In this document: piece by piece, positions 1 to 9,202 of the stretch
Position numbering within the stretch: the first letter of the stretch is position 1
Layout of the letters: the number at the start of each line of letters is the position of its first letter
Notes under the pieces: generated by a model
Told to the model about the DNA's origin: nothing
Databases searched by the model: none
Seen by the model: only the letters and a program-made list of their open reading frames with translations
Translations under genes and position numbers: made by a program
Origin: Proteobacteria bacterium UBA7415
Lineage (GTDB): Bacteria; Pseudomonadota; Gammaproteobacteria; Arenicellales; Arenicellaceae
Reading direction: 5' to 3'
DNA: 64,000 nucleotides
Assembly (NCBI GenBank): GCA_002470515.1
Contig: DKML01000001.1
Location: 1 to 64,000, forward strand

Positions 1-158
1 TCTAAGGCCAGCTCATACTCGCGCTGGTCGTCAATCGATTGGTTCCAGTTAGAGACCTGAATACCCATAAACACGCCGAACACAACGATAACAAAATCAA
101 CTAACACAGAGAACCAGTCTTCTTTGGCTATATGGGGTTTAATGCGGCGAAAAATCAT
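1..158 (-). CDS. N-terminally anchored membrane protein, WNxxR family (partial, cut by window edge)
   Basis: Reading on the minus strand from an ATG at 158 gives about 52 residues before the window ends. The visible part has a short basic start (MIFRRIKPHI), the sequence EDWFSVLVDF, one transmembrane helix and then VSNWNQS. The same layout (E/QxWFAV, hydrophobic helix, WNxxR) opens the genes at 7604, 8350 and 9961, so this is a fourth member of one paralogous family. The layout resembles the DUF6090-type membrane proteins; function is unknown. Only the N-terminus can be judged. Confidence 0.7.
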   Translation of the reverse strand, partial: MIFRRIKPHIAKEDWFSVLVDFVIVVFGVFMGIQVSNWNQSIDDQREYELAL

Positions 159-407
159 TTTTAATATCTGCGTTGTTTGTGGGGATTTGCATTTTTGAAT
201 GATTGCCCAGCGAGCGCACAGTTCATGGTGTTATATCTCAATTGTAATGTTTTACCGCTGAACGAGATGCGCGCGAGGTCGTGATCATGATCGCTAACGT
301 GAATTACTCCTCCTAGCCTTAGTTCGTTACAGCTCGCGTTGGACCTGATTTTTAGTCAGCGCTAATATTATGGTAGCTTAACGTTCAAATAATAAGAAGA
401 ACGCTCT

Positions 408-1358
408 ATGAAATACGCCATCGTTACCGACTCGGTTAGCTGTATGCCTGAAAGTGAATTCATACATCGCTCGTTTAAACTGCTTCCGCTTGCCGTCAGT
501 TTTGAGGATGTGCATTACTTAGATACCATTTCAGAAAAAGCGTTGATTCCCATGCATGCTGCGGCGCGGGTTGGTGTGAAAGCTAATTCCATGTCAATTA
601 CGCCCACCGAAGAGAATATTAGAAAGTTTGTTATAGAAGAACTCGTTCCCTACTATGACACCGTCTTTTTCTTTACCCCGGGCAGTGGCCTAACTCCCAT
701 TTACGATACCTGCAAGCGCGTTGCCGATTCGATTGCGGCCGAAGCCAAAGCGATTAGACTCGAAAAATCGATCACCACGCCGTTTCGAATTAGCTACATC
801 AATACTCAGTCGGCGCTCGCTGGGCAAGGCTTGGTCGCAATGTATGCAGACGATCTTTTAAAAGCCGAAACGCCCTTAAGCGAGTTCACGAACAAAGTCA
901 GCGACCTTGCTCCCTTGGCTCAGTCAATCGTTGTTATTAGGGACGTCATTTACGCAAGACACAGACAAAAAATGAAAGGCAATCACTCACTTTCATTACC
1001 CGCAGCAATGATCGCAAACGCATTAAAAGTTTCGCCCATTTCCAAACTACATCAAAATGAGCTGGTGATGATTGACGTTAAAACGCGAGGCTTTGCCAAC
1101 AGCGTTAACAAAGTGTTTGAGTTTTGCATTGAACAAATCACCCAAGGCCTAGCGGTGCCCATGATTAATGTTTCGGTTGCTGGGGACCCCGCATCTCTTC
1201 ATCAATACAATAGCTTTAAGCGCTTACAACACGAGTGCGAGAATCATGACATTAAGCTCTACATCGGGGTAATGACTTTAGCAGGGAGCATTCAAATTGG
1301 GTGTGGAACCGTGAGTGTAGGCATAGCACCACTCGACCCAGAGGCGGCACCTGGTTGA
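408..1358 (+). CDS. DegV family protein (fatty-acid binding)
   Basis: The 316-residue protein opens with the DegV signature IVTDS (residues 5-9). It then has the lipid-pocket segments SMSITPT, FFFTPGSGLT and NTQSALAGQGL, in the usual order for DegV/FakB proteins. Family members bind a long-chain fatty acid between two domains; some present it to a fatty-acid kinase (FakA). No kinase gene is nearby, so a role in phospholipid precursor supply is inferred only from the family. It is cytoplasmic, with no signal peptide. It is preceded by AAGAAG near the start and appears monocistronic. Confidence 0.85.
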   Translation: MKYAIVTDSVSCMPESEFIHRSFKLLPLAVSFEDVHYLDTISEKALIPMHAAARVGVKANSMSITPTEENIRKFVIEELVPYYDTVFFFTPGSGLTPIYDTCKRVADSIAAEAKAIRLEKSITTPFRISYINTQSALAGQGLVAMYADDLLKAETPLSEFTNKVSDLAPLAQSIVVIRDVIYARHRQKMKGNHSLSLPAAMIANALKVSPISKLHQNELVMIDVKTRGFANSVNKVFEFCIEQITQGLAVPMINVSVAGDPASLHQYNSFKRLQHECENHDIKLYIGVMTLAGSIQIGCGTVSVGIAPLDPEAAPG

Positions 1359-1371
1359 AAAAATCACTTTT

Positions 1372-1397
1372 TTGACACCATTAAAGTGGTCTATACT
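1372..1397 (+). promoter_or_regulatory. candidate promoter of the small acidic protein gene
   Basis: TTGACA at 1372-1377 and TATACT at 1392-1397 are separated by 14 bp. That is shorter than the optimal 17 bp, so the assignment is tentative. It lies about 50 bp upstream of the ATG at 1446, which has GAGG five bases before it. Confidence 0.35.
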
Positions 1398-1445
1398 TAT
1401 CGTTATCTAAGTTCAGATAATCCCATAGAACTTCGCGAGGACACT

Positions 1446-1805
1446 ATGATTCGAAACACATTACGATTTACTCTAGCATTTGTAGTTTTTGGTTTAGCCA
1501 GCACATAAGCGCTTGCACAAGAACTATCGTGTGACAGTTTGGCGGAAGTTGGCGATACTGCATCTGAAGTGCGCGATGCACTCTATGAAATTGGCACTAT
1601 CACCGAGGGTGACGAAGTTGACATGGCTCTTGATGAGCTGATTGACGGACTTTGGATGATCGCCGAAGCTGAAGGTAACGACGCGCTCGAAGATCAGATT
1701 GACGCAATGACTGAAGGTTGGGAAGAGATGGACGGCGATTTGCTAATGAGCGGCTTACAAGGCGCTATTAATAGCGTGGACACGTTGCTATTAGTTTTTA
1801 AGTAG
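1446..1805 (+). pseudogene. small acidic exported protein, signal peptide interrupted by in-frame TAA
   Basis: An ATG at 1446 with GAGG at 1437-1440 opens a typical signal peptide (MIRNTLRFTLAFVVFGLAST). A TAA at 1506-1508 follows, and the same frame then continues as ALAQELSCDSLAEVGD. ALA-QE is a plausible signal peptidase I site, so the frame reads as one secreted protein of about 119 codons broken by a single codon. The mature part is very acidic and rich in Glu, Asp and Met, with one Cys. I recognise no family. The stop could be a nonsense mutation (for example CAA to TAA) or a sequence error. Translation from an internal start would give an unsecreted protein. Confidence 0.65.
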
Positions 1806-1810
1806 TCATT

Positions 1811-1847
1811 TAATAGCACTCTCTCAGCGCTTGATTGAGTGCTATTA
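1811..1847 (+). terminator. hairpin, possible terminator
   Basis: An 11-bp perfect inverted repeat (TAATAGCACTC / GAGTGCTATTA, 15-nt loop) lies six bases after the stop of the small acidic protein gene. It is followed by only a weak T-rich tail, so termination is likely but not certain. Confidence 0.55.
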
Positions 1848-2097
1848 GTTCTCGCCTCGTTATTATGTTGGTTTAACAGCTTACCCCTTGATTTATAAAG
1901 CTCTTTTTTCGGCAAACGCGTCGCAAATTGATACCCAAACTTTCGCCATATTGATTAGTAATTAAGCAATACCGCACGTATACTCGCGCGGCATCCAGCC
2001 TACGGCGCCACGAGGGCCCGTTAACCGCTTATTCGGATGCCAATAATGCCATTGGTTTGTACTTTACTCGCCGATGTCTACGCGAGGGAAAGTACCA

Positions 2098-4041
2098 ATG
2101 TCAAACGACATAGATCAAAGTAGTGATGTAGTAGAAGAATCAGTTGATGATTCATCAATCAAATTTTCGGACCTAGGCCTGTCGGCTGAGGTTTTACAGG
2201 CAGTTAACGACCAAGGCTACGAAGCGCCTTCGCCGATTCAAGAAAAGAGCATTCCACCTTTATTAGAAGGTCGCGACCTGCTCGGTCAGGCACAAACAGG
2301 AACAGGTAAAACAGCGGCATTTGCGCTGCCTTTACTCAGCCTAATTGATGCCAACCAACGCCAACCACAATTGCTCATTTTGGCACCGACTCGCGAGCTT
2401 GCGATTCAGGTTGCCGAAGCGTGTCAGCAATACGCTAAGCATATTAAAGGCATCAACATTCTGCCTATATATGGCGGCCAGTCTTACACTATTCAGCTCA
2501 AGCAGTTAAAGCGTGGTGCACAGGTTATTGTAGGCACACCTGGACGTGTAATGGATCACATGCGCAAAGGCACGTTATCTTTAAAAGACTTGCGCGCGTT
2601 AGTGCTCGACGAAGCCGACGAGATGTTACGCATGGGCTTTATCGATGACGTTAAGTTTGTGCTTGAGCACTCTCCACCAGAACGGCAAATTGCCTTGTTC
2701 TCAGCGACAATGCCAAGAGAAGTAAAGAAAGTAGCTGACCAACACTTGGTTGATCCGGTACACATCAAGATCGCCAGCAAAACTGTTACAGGCGCCAATA
2801 TCTCACAACGTTTCTGGGTAGTGCGTGGCACGCATAAGCTAGATGCCATTACGCGTATACTCGAAAGCGAAGAGACCGAAGGCGTCATTGTGTTTGTGCG
2901 TACCAAAACCGCCACAACCGAGTTAGCCGACAAACTATCGGCTCGCGGCTTTAGCAGCGAAGCACTAAACGGTGATGTGCCGCAGGCGAATCGCGAGAAG
3001 ATTGTTGATAAATTGCGTAAAGGCAAGATCGACATCTTGATAGCAACCGACGTTGCTGCGCGTGGATTAGACGTTGAGCGAATCAGCCACGTTATTAACT
3101 TTGACGTACCGCATGATACTGAGTCTTATGTGCACCGTATTGGCCGAACAGGTAGAGCAGGACGTACAGGTAAAGCCATTCTGTTTATTGCGCCGCGCGA
3201 GCAACGCATGCTTGCGTCAATCGAACGTGCCACTAAGCAAACCATTACTCCAATGGAACTGCCTACAGTTAAGGACATTAACGAAAGTAGAGTTGCGCGG
3301 TTTAAGAACAAATTGATCGCAGCAACATCTGACGAAGACCTAAGCTTGTTTACGCAGATCATTGCAGAGATGCAGCACGACCAAGAAATAGGTGTAGAGC
3401 AACTTGCTGCTGCCGCGTTGTTTATGGCACAGGGAGATACTCCTCTGATCTTGGACGAGAAGGAACTAAAAGCGAACCGTGCGTTTGTGCAAGATTCGGA
3501 TTCAAGAGGTGAGTCTCGGGGTGATTCACGTGGATCAAGGCCACGTGAAAGCCGCTTTAAAGGCGAAGACCGTGAGTACCGTGGAGGTGGCGTAGACAAA
3601 CCAGCGCCGTCAATCCAGCCTACTGCGCTTAACAAATTTCCTGACTTGGAGATGGCTCGCTATCGTTTAGATGTTGGGCGACACGCTGGCGTTAAACCCG
3701 GCAATATCGTTGGTGCAATTGCCAACGAAGCCGAGATCGAAAGCCAATACATTGGCGAAATCGAAATTATGGATGACTACTCAACGGTAGATCTTCCAGC
3801 GGATATGCCTAAGGGTATTTTCTCGATCTTGAAGAAAGCTAGAGTTGCCGGCAAACCATTGAATATCTCTATTTATAAGGGTGAGACAGATGGCACGGAA
3901 AAGGATTACTCAAACCATCCTAAACCCAAGCAATACAAGCCAAGCAAAAAGTCTTACAACACCAAGCGAGATCGTGGCGAAGGCCCTAAAGCTAAGTCTG
4001 ATTTTGCGCTAAAGAAACGGAAGGATCGTAAGAAGCCTTAA
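2098..4041 (+). CDS. deaD: ATP-dependent RNA helicase DeaD/CsdA
   Basis: A DEAD-box RNA helicase that unwinds structured RNA in ribosome assembly and cold adaptation. Visible motifs in order: Q motif (YEAPSPIQ), Walker A AQTGTGKT near residue 65, DEAD in VLDEADEML near 172, SAT near 201, and HRIGRTGRAG near 347. A charged RG/DSRG-rich linker follows, then a C-terminal DbpA-type RNA-binding domain (about 518-595) and a Lys-rich tail. The ATG at 2098 is preferred over the in-frame ATG at 2074 because GAGGG sits nine bases upstream of it. A strong terminator follows. The length (647 aa) is normal for the family. Confidence 0.95.
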   Translation: MSNDIDQSSDVVEESVDDSSIKFSDLGLSAEVLQAVNDQGYEAPSPIQEKSIPPLLEGRDLLGQAQTGTGKTAAFALPLLSLIDANQRQPQLLILAPTRELAIQVAEACQQYAKHIKGINILPIYGGQSYTIQLKQLKRGAQVIVGTPGRVMDHMRKGTLSLKDLRALVLDEADEMLRMGFIDDVKFVLEHSPPERQIALFSATMPREVKKVADQHLVDPVHIKIASKTVTGANISQRFWVVRGTHKLDAITRILESEETEGVIVFVRTKTATTELADKLSARGFSSEALNGDVPQANREKIVDKLRKGKIDILIATDVAARGLDVERISHVINFDVPHDTESYVHRIGRTGRAGRTGKAILFIAPREQRMLASIERATKQTITPMELPTVKDINESRVARFKNKLIAATSDEDLSLFTQIIAEMQHDQEIGVEQLAAAALFMAQGDTPLILDEKELKANRAFVQDSDSRGESRGDSRGSRPRESRFKGEDREYRGGGVDKPAPSIQPTALNKFPDLEMARYRLDVGRHAGVKPGNIVGAIANEAEIESQYIGEIEIMDDYSTVDLPADMPKGIFSILKKARVAGKPLNISIYKGETDGTEKDYSNHPKPKQYKPSKKSYNTKRDRGEGPKAKSDFALKKRKDRKKP

Positions 4042-4094
4042 TAAGCGAAACAGCACGTTGCTATAAACAGGCAACAAACGTTAAGCACGCGATG

Positions 4095-4132
4095 TGGCAA
4101 GATTCCTTTTGAAAGGGTCTTGCCATTTTTTT
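4095..4132 (+). terminator. rho-independent terminator of deaD
   Basis: The stem TGGCAAGA / TCTTGCCA has an inner CCTTT / AAAGG extension and is followed directly by seven T residues at 4126-4132. It lies just downstream of the deaD stop. Confidence 0.9.
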
Positions 4133-4242
4133 GTGCGAATATTATCTACACACTCTCATCTCAACCGCCACATAAATGCTATCTGAGGACATCGTCTATG
4201 TTGTAGACTCGAGATATAAGTAGCTACAAACCCCTAAGCAAA

Positions 4243-5433
4243 ATGAATAATTATCTTAAAGGATTCATCGTCTTCATCATTGCGCTTGTCGCTTTGCTGT
4301 ATGTTTTAAAGATAACCGCGCCCGACCCAAAGTTTAATTTGGCTACGTTCGAAGAGACGCCCTTGCAGTCTGGCATATTGCCTACGGCCGATGGTTGGAC
4401 GCTGGCTCAGACGGTTGTTGCAAACGGCTCTGTTCGAACCTTGCTTGTTACTAACTTTGATGCAGACTCAGTATCCGCTATCGATCTGAAAAGTGTTGGT
4501 GGTGCAGAATCTACTAATCCCTTTGAGGTATTTGCATCTTTTACTGAACAAGAATTGGCTGGACTGGTAAACGATGAAAGCCTAAGTCAGAGCTTTGCTT
4601 TTAGCGCACTGGTCTCTGTGGCGGGCAACGCAGACCGGCATCTTGCTATAGGTACTAATTTTCCTGAACACGCCGAAGAAGCGCAAAGTGATTCTGTGTT
4701 TAACTTTCCTAAGTTTGGTGTCGCTACGCCAGCTAGAACTAGCGTTGATTGGATCGAGGGCGGATTGCTAGATTATGAGGTAGAACTTTGTTTACGATTC
4801 GATCGCCCAATCCAATCGCTCGAGGATTTTGATGCCGCAAGCAAGGGATTCTTTCTATGCGGCGACTTTACCGAACGTGCCACGCTACTGCGTCTAATAG
4901 ATACTGACAACCTAGATTCGGGGACTGGTTTTAGTGACGGCAAGAGCGGCCCTGGATTCTTCCCGTCTGGTGCATTGCTGGTTATTCCACACGACTGGCA
5001 ATCTTTTATAACTAACGAGCGAATGACAACGGCGATGAATGGCGAGCCTAGACAGGATGCGCGCGGTGGCGAGATGATCTATGACTTTCGTGCACTCACG
5101 TCAAAAGTGTTGTCCGACATGGATAAGCCCCGCTTTCTGTTTAAAGACGATTACGTAAAGCTGGCACCGTCCAATCAAATCGACCAAGATATGATTTTGA
5201 TGTCCGGCACATCTGAAGGCGTAATTTTTACCACACCGACACGAGCTGATTTTATCAACGCGCTGTTTACGTATATACGCAACGGTGCGATGTTTGAAGA
5301 GGCGTCTCTTTACGATACGGCGATAGAATCTTTTCTAGGGTCTGAATACAAATCAGGTCATTTTATGCAGCCTGGAGACCAAATTGAATTTAACTCCTCT
5401 TCGCTGGGCAATATTGTTGTTGATGTTGAGTGA
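4243..5433 (+). CDS. membrane-anchored fumarylacetoacetate hydrolase-like protein
   Basis: Residues 7-26 form a single N-terminal membrane anchor; the remaining ~370 residues resemble the fumarylacetoacetate hydrolase (FAH) fold. The metal-site motif DYEVEL is at 177-182, and GDFTER near 207-212 matches the family's N-D-x-S-x-R segment. DGKSGPGFFPSGALLVIP is followed by MNGEPRQ and MIYDF, and GTSEGV near residue 322 corresponds to the usual GTPEGV. The two Glu ligands and the Asp are therefore all present. FAH proteins are normally cytosolic hydrolases or decarboxylases, so a membrane-tethered version with a ~150-residue N-terminal region is unusual. The substrate cannot be inferred; no catabolic genes are adjacent. 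Confidence 0.7.
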   Translation: MNNYLKGFIVFIIALVALLYVLKITAPDPKFNLATFEETPLQSGILPTADGWTLAQTVVANGSVRTLLVTNFDADSVSAIDLKSVGGAESTNPFEVFASFTEQELAGLVNDESLSQSFAFSALVSVAGNADRHLAIGTNFPEHAEEAQSDSVFNFPKFGVATPARTSVDWIEGGLLDYEVELCLRFDRPIQSLEDFDAASKGFFLCGDFTERATLLRLIDTDNLDSGTGFSDGKSGPGFFPSGALLVIPHDWQSFITNERMTTAMNGEPRQDARGGEMIYDFRALTSKVLSDMDKPRFLFKDDYVKLAPSNQIDQDMILMSGTSEGVIFTTPTRADFINALFTYIRNGAMFEEASLYDTAIESFLGSEYKSGHFMQPGDQIEFNSSSLGNIVVDVE

Positions 5434-5496
5434 GCTAAATTATTAGATGGTTAAGTCAGGGGAAATGTAAAAATGACTCGGATCAAGCGCCCAAGC

Positions 5497-6102
5497 TTAG
5501 TCATTGGTTCGAGCACCCATAAAGACGAGCAACGGGTTATAGTCGTAAGTGTCGGCGCTACGCAATGCTGCAATATAAGCATCGCGTCGTTCATTGCTCC
5601 TCATTAAGTCATGCCCCGCCGCCCAATCAATTGGTGGATGTGAGAAACATTCTTTTAGGTAAGTGTCTGCCATGATTCGCGCGTGACAACCGTTTCTATT
5701 TGGGAAGCAATGAATTTGTACCAAACGATGATGCAAACGAGCAGCGGCTTCTATCGGCGAAAACGTACCGTGCTCAGCCCAATAAGCCGCATCATCTAAC
5801 ACCACCTTTATCTGAACGCCGATGTATATCGGATCAATACCAATACTTTTCTCAGTCTGGCGAAATTCCCCAGCCCAGCGCCAAATCTCGCCGAAAAGTC
5901 TCCGGTGAAGTTCGCGAGCGAATTCCTCGCTCAAGATTTGCGTTTTACGTTTACGACGCAACCACATCAACCCATTTTGTACATTGATCTGCTCAACTTC
6001 GTTAAGTTGCCCCCGCGTTGTGATGTGCTTAAATTTCAAGCCTTCTAACTCGTCTGGGTCAAGCGGGGTAGCTCCGTCAGGATCTTCGATGATGCTAGTC
6101 AT
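5497..6102 (-). CDS. mobile mystery protein B (Fic domain), altered active-site motif
   Basis: This Fic-domain protein is the usual partner of mobile mystery protein A. Fic enzymes transfer AMP or another phosphate-containing group to target proteins using an HPFxxGNGRxxR loop. Here the loop at residues 131-142 reads HCFPNRNGCHAR. The catalytic His is kept, but Pro is replaced by Cys, the first Gly by Arg and the ATP-contacting Arg by Cys. It may be inactive or altered. The start at 6102 is preferred over 6117 because GGAAGGA, embedded in the end of the upstream gene, sits at proper spacing. The N-terminus (EDPDGATPLDPDE) matches the family. Confidence 0.85.
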   Translation of the reverse strand: MTSIIEDPDGATPLDPDELEGLKFKHITTRGQLNEVEQINVQNGLMWLRRKRKTQILSEEFARELHRRLFGEIWRWAGEFRQTEKSIGIDPIYIGVQIKVVLDDAAYWAEHGTFSPIEAAARLHHRLVQIHCFPNRNGCHARIMADTYLKECFSHPPIDWAAGHDLMRSNERRDAYIAALRSADTYDYNPLLVFMGARTND

Positions 6103-6104
6103 TA

Positions 6105-6572
6105 TTAGTCCTTCCAAAAATCAGAATTAATGCCAGCCAGTAAATCGCCAGTTATTCTCTTGATTTCACCCTCTATGGCTTCGGCGCTTAGAGATTGCTT
6201 TTCAAGCGCCATATGAGTACTCGCTTCGGTCACCAAAGCCTTTGCTTTATTTCTAGCACGTTTCACCATAACTTCCTCAATATTCGTATCGACGGGGATG
6301 ATTGCATAAACGAACTTACACCCCATGCCCTCTGCCAATGTGTTCATTGATTGGATAGTGGCACGTCCATTCTTTTCTGATCGTTCGATTGACGATACGG
6401 TTGAGCGTGTTTTATTTACACGATTTCCGAGGTCAGCAAGTGACATCCCCAAGGCATTACGCACAGTGGCGATCCAGCCCTCCTTTGGTTGTTTAAGATC
6501 TCTCACCTTAACAATAGCGGCCTCATTCACTATGGACTGATATTGCTTTCTTACTGTATTTTTTAGACTCAT
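6105..6572 (-). CDS. mobile mystery protein A (helix-turn-helix)
   Basis: A 155-residue protein with the features of mobile mystery protein A. It has WIATVRNALGMSLADLG, a helix-turn-helix (RVNKTRSTVSSIERSE), then CKFVYAIIP and a basic helical C-terminus. It is encoded immediately upstream of the Fic-domain protein B; the stop of A is separated from the ATG of B by only two bases. The pair behaves like a regulator/effector or toxin-antitoxin-like module that occurs sporadically in bacteria. The start at 6572 (MSLKN) is chosen because a TTGACA-like element lies within the region a longer N-terminus would occupy. The upstream DNA is AT-rich, in keeping with acquisition. Confidence 0.85.
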   Translation of the reverse strand: MSLKNTVRKQYQSIVNEAAIVKVRDLKQPKEGWIATVRNALGMSLADLGNRVNKTRSTVSSIERSEKNGRATIQSMNTLAEGMGCKFVYAIIPVDTNIEEVMVKRARNKAKALVTEASTHMALEKQSLSAEAIEGEIKRITGDLLAGINSDFWKD

Positions 6573-6836
6573 TTTACTATTACAATCTGACGTCATATCA
6601 ATATATGTATCATCATAATGTTGCATATAAATGTCTTATGTCAAGTTTAAATAATACAGAATAGTTTTAATCGTATGATTAAAATGATACAAAATTAGTA
6701 ACGCTCACAGTCTGTTTGAGGGGTAGTTATATACGTCAAGGACTTTTCCGCGAGTTAGTCGGGTGGACTTTCAAGGCCTGCTGCTTAGGCTCTTAAGGTG
6801 ACTTGGTAATCAACTAAGAATCATAAGATAACCTAG

Positions 6837-7604
6837 TTACGGCGTATTTAATTCATCTAGGCGTGCATCAATTTGCGATATCAAGTCTATGTAGTGGGCG
6901 TCTAAATCAACCACCACATTCCGAATATCGTTGACCAAAGCAGACCTGTAGATAATGAGGTTGGCAAATTCTCGAGACTTTAAGGCGCTTATATCTCCGC
7001 GGTTTAAGTCAGGGTCAAACATTCCGTCAGCACCAGCATTCACGTCTCGATCAGGGAAAGGTCGAAAGATGCCACGCAAGTCAAAATTGGTAATTAAGAA
7101 TGGATCGCCGAAAGAATAAAATGTTTCAAACACATTTTTATAGTTGGTTCGATAGAGATTTAACATTGTGTCCAATTCAAGCAACTTACGTCTGAGCTCA
7201 GCACTGCCTAATTGACTTAGCTTGCCTGAACTCTTGAGTTCCTCAAGCGTAGGCACTTCTGGTTCAGCGTAACCAAAACGCCACATGCCTTACCAGACGA
7301 GTTGATCCAACTCTTCCAGCGACAGATCAGTAACCTTTCCATCAACTTAATCGGCCAGAGCTCTTCTCGCCTCTTGATCTTCATCAATGAGCTTTAGCTG
7401 CCTAAGCAATTCCGGCCGAGTCACTTCTAAATCAACTTTTAACGCCTGTAGAGTCTGAGCTTCTTGCACATCGCGCGCTCGGTCTTCGTTCCAGCTAGTG
7501 ATCTGAAAAGCGATAAGAATGCCGACGACCACAATCACAAAATCGAGCGTAACAGCAAACCAGTTTTGGTCTTTTACGTGTTGGGTGATTGAGCGAAGTA
7601 GCAT
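6837..7604 (-). pseudogene. N-terminally anchored membrane protein, WNxxR family, broken by two in-frame stops
   Basis: The ATG at 7604 overlaps the stop of the upstream paralogue (TAATG). The protein starts with the family layout: MLLRSITQHV, DQNWFAVTLDF, one transmembrane helix, TSWNEDRAR. It runs 85 codons to a TAA at 7349-7347. The same frame continues for 18 codons to a second TAA at 7292-7290, then stays open to 6837 with PTLEELKSSGKLSQLG, a segment expected in the second half of such proteins. One gene with two nonsense codons explains this best; the downstream ATG at 7286 has no membrane anchor. Function is unknown. Confidence 0.75.
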
Positions 7605-8350
7605 TAGCGTATCTCTTGGAGTCGGTATCTAAGCAACTCGATTAACGCTTGAGTGTCGGCTTCTAGGGCAACGATTCGCTCGATTGAGGCGCGTATATTG
7701 TATACCCGATTACTCAGTAACCCTTCGAACCTCTTAGACGAGAACAAGTCCTGAAATTCGCTTGTGAGTTTGCTCGGTGAATCGTGCACACTGAATTGGC
7801 CTAAATATTGGTCAATATTGGGCCAGGCCAAGTAGTCATACGTGAAACCTAGTATCAGCTCTTCGCCATGCATCCGCTCGATATCTTCCCATTCAATAAG
7901 CACTTGCGCTTGTGCCTGCCATTGGCTGAGTCGACTTTGAATCTCTGCTGATTGAATAAGTTTGATATCACCCGAAGCCATATGTGAATTAGTAACGCCG
8001 AGCGCAGGTATAAACTTGGGATTAGTTAAGCAGTTCACGAGTGGAAGAGCAATATTTTCATCACTAATGTTCGGGTCGGGTTTTGGTGCGATCAAACTTA
8101 ATAGATAAGCTGTGCCCGTCACCGCACTTTCGCTTATGTCTCGGTCGGCAGCCAGCAATTCAAGGTTCTCTTGATACTCATCTATGAGTCTTTCAAGAAT
8201 TGTCACTTCCGCGAGTCGATCATTACGGTCTGCATTCCACTCGGTTAACTGAAAACCAGCGAAGATACCAAAGACCACAATAAAAAAATCTATGGCAACC
8301 GCAAACCAGTTTTCTTGTTCAACACGAGTTTTTATACGACGGTAAAACAT
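7604..8350 (-). CDS. N-terminally anchored membrane protein, WNxxR family
   Basis: A protein of about 248 residues starting at the ATG at 8350 (MFYRRIKTRVEQENWFAV). It has one transmembrane helix near residues 15-35, TEWNADRND, and a long alpha-helical soluble part with several acidic stretches. The start at 8350 is chosen because it aligns with the N-termini of the paralogues; the in-frame upstream extension has no such counterpart. The stop overlaps the ATG of the next paralogue, which implies translational coupling. The family resembles DUF6090-type proteins. Its role is unknown; an envelope location is inferred from the anchor. Confidence 0.75.
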   Translation of the reverse strand: MFYRRIKTRVEQENWFAVAIDFFIVVFGIFAGFQLTEWNADRNDRLAEVTILERLIDEYQENLELLAADRDISESAVTGTAYLLSLIAPKPDPNISDENIALPLVNCLTNPKFIPALGVTNSHMASGDIKLIQSAEIQSRLSQWQAQAQVLIEWEDIERMHGEELILGFTYDYLAWPNIDQYLGQFSVHDSPSKLTSEFQDLFSSKRFEGLLSNRVYNIRASIERIVALEADTQALIELLRYRLQEIR

Positions 8351-8645
8351 AGTTTTATGAACGGTTATAGAGCACGGATTATCAATTTGGACTGTATTTA
8401 AAACACAACAAACCAAGTTTAGCACGCCAATCGCTTTCTGCACCTTAAGCCACGGCCAAACAAGAAACAGGCAAAAATGGTGCTAATAACGATCAAACGT
8501 CTAGCAAAAATCAACCATAAACGCAAATCAGAATGTATCTCAATTACCTATACGTTTGATATAAAGAGTGTTACCGTAATCTCACGTTGTACATGCAAAC
8601 ACAGCGCGAATCTCAAATAAAATAAAACAACACGAGGACACAATA

Positions 8646-8954
8646 ATGGGTGCATCAAAAATTTTACTTATTCTAGTAGTACTGATTTCGGTCGTTTCTG
8701 CCTTTATGGCAATACCCGAACTCGCCGCCATCGCTGGCATCGTCGGTTTGATCTACGGTGTCATTGCGGTTGAAGATGATCGTCGCGTTTACTTTTTAGT
8801 TATGGCTGTAGCCTTAGCTACTGGTGCAGGCGCATTAGGCGGCATTCCAGTCGCTGGTGAGTACCTAACAAGCATGCTGACTACATTAAGTGCTTTTGCA
8901 AGTGCTGGTGCTATCGGTGTTATTGGTAAAGGCATTGCCGACCGATTGATGTAA
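8646..8954 (+). CDS. small integral membrane protein, 102 aa
   Basis: The protein is almost entirely hydrophobic, with three likely transmembrane segments: residues 5-25, 28-40 plus 48-65, and 75-97. They are separated by a charged loop EDDRR, and the protein is Gly/Ala-rich throughout. GAGGAC lies just upstream of the ATG, and a strong terminator follows, so it is a genuine monocistronic gene. I recognise no family or function. Confidence 0.75.
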   Translation: MGASKILLILVVLISVVSAFMAIPELAAIAGIVGLIYGVIAVEDDRRVYFLVMAVALATGAGALGGIPVAGEYLTSMLTTLSAFASAGAIGVIGKGIADRLM

Positions 8955-8993
8955 TAGTGACTCAGTAAGATCAAGATTTTTTTCTTGATATAG

Positions 8994-9022
8994 AAAGGCC
9001 CGTTTTTAACGGGCCTTTTTTA
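8994..9022 (+). terminator. rho-independent terminator
   Basis: A perfect 11-bp stem (AAAGGCCCGTT / AACGGGCCTTT) with a 3-nt loop is followed by a T run. It terminates the small membrane protein gene. A smaller hairpin (ATCAAGA / TCTTGAT, 8970-8989) precedes it. Confidence 0.9.
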
Positions 9023-9202
9023 TTGCTTGAGTAGCTGATTTAACAGGATGCTCATTTGTAACTTAACAAATTGCATTTGCGCCGCATTCTCTTCATCAAA
9101 GTATGACTATTCACTGTCGACACAAGCCCTAGAGTACACACCTGCCGTCGCCAATGATTAGAAAATTCATTTATGAAAGCAGGTGGTTCAAGTTTAAAAG
9201 CA

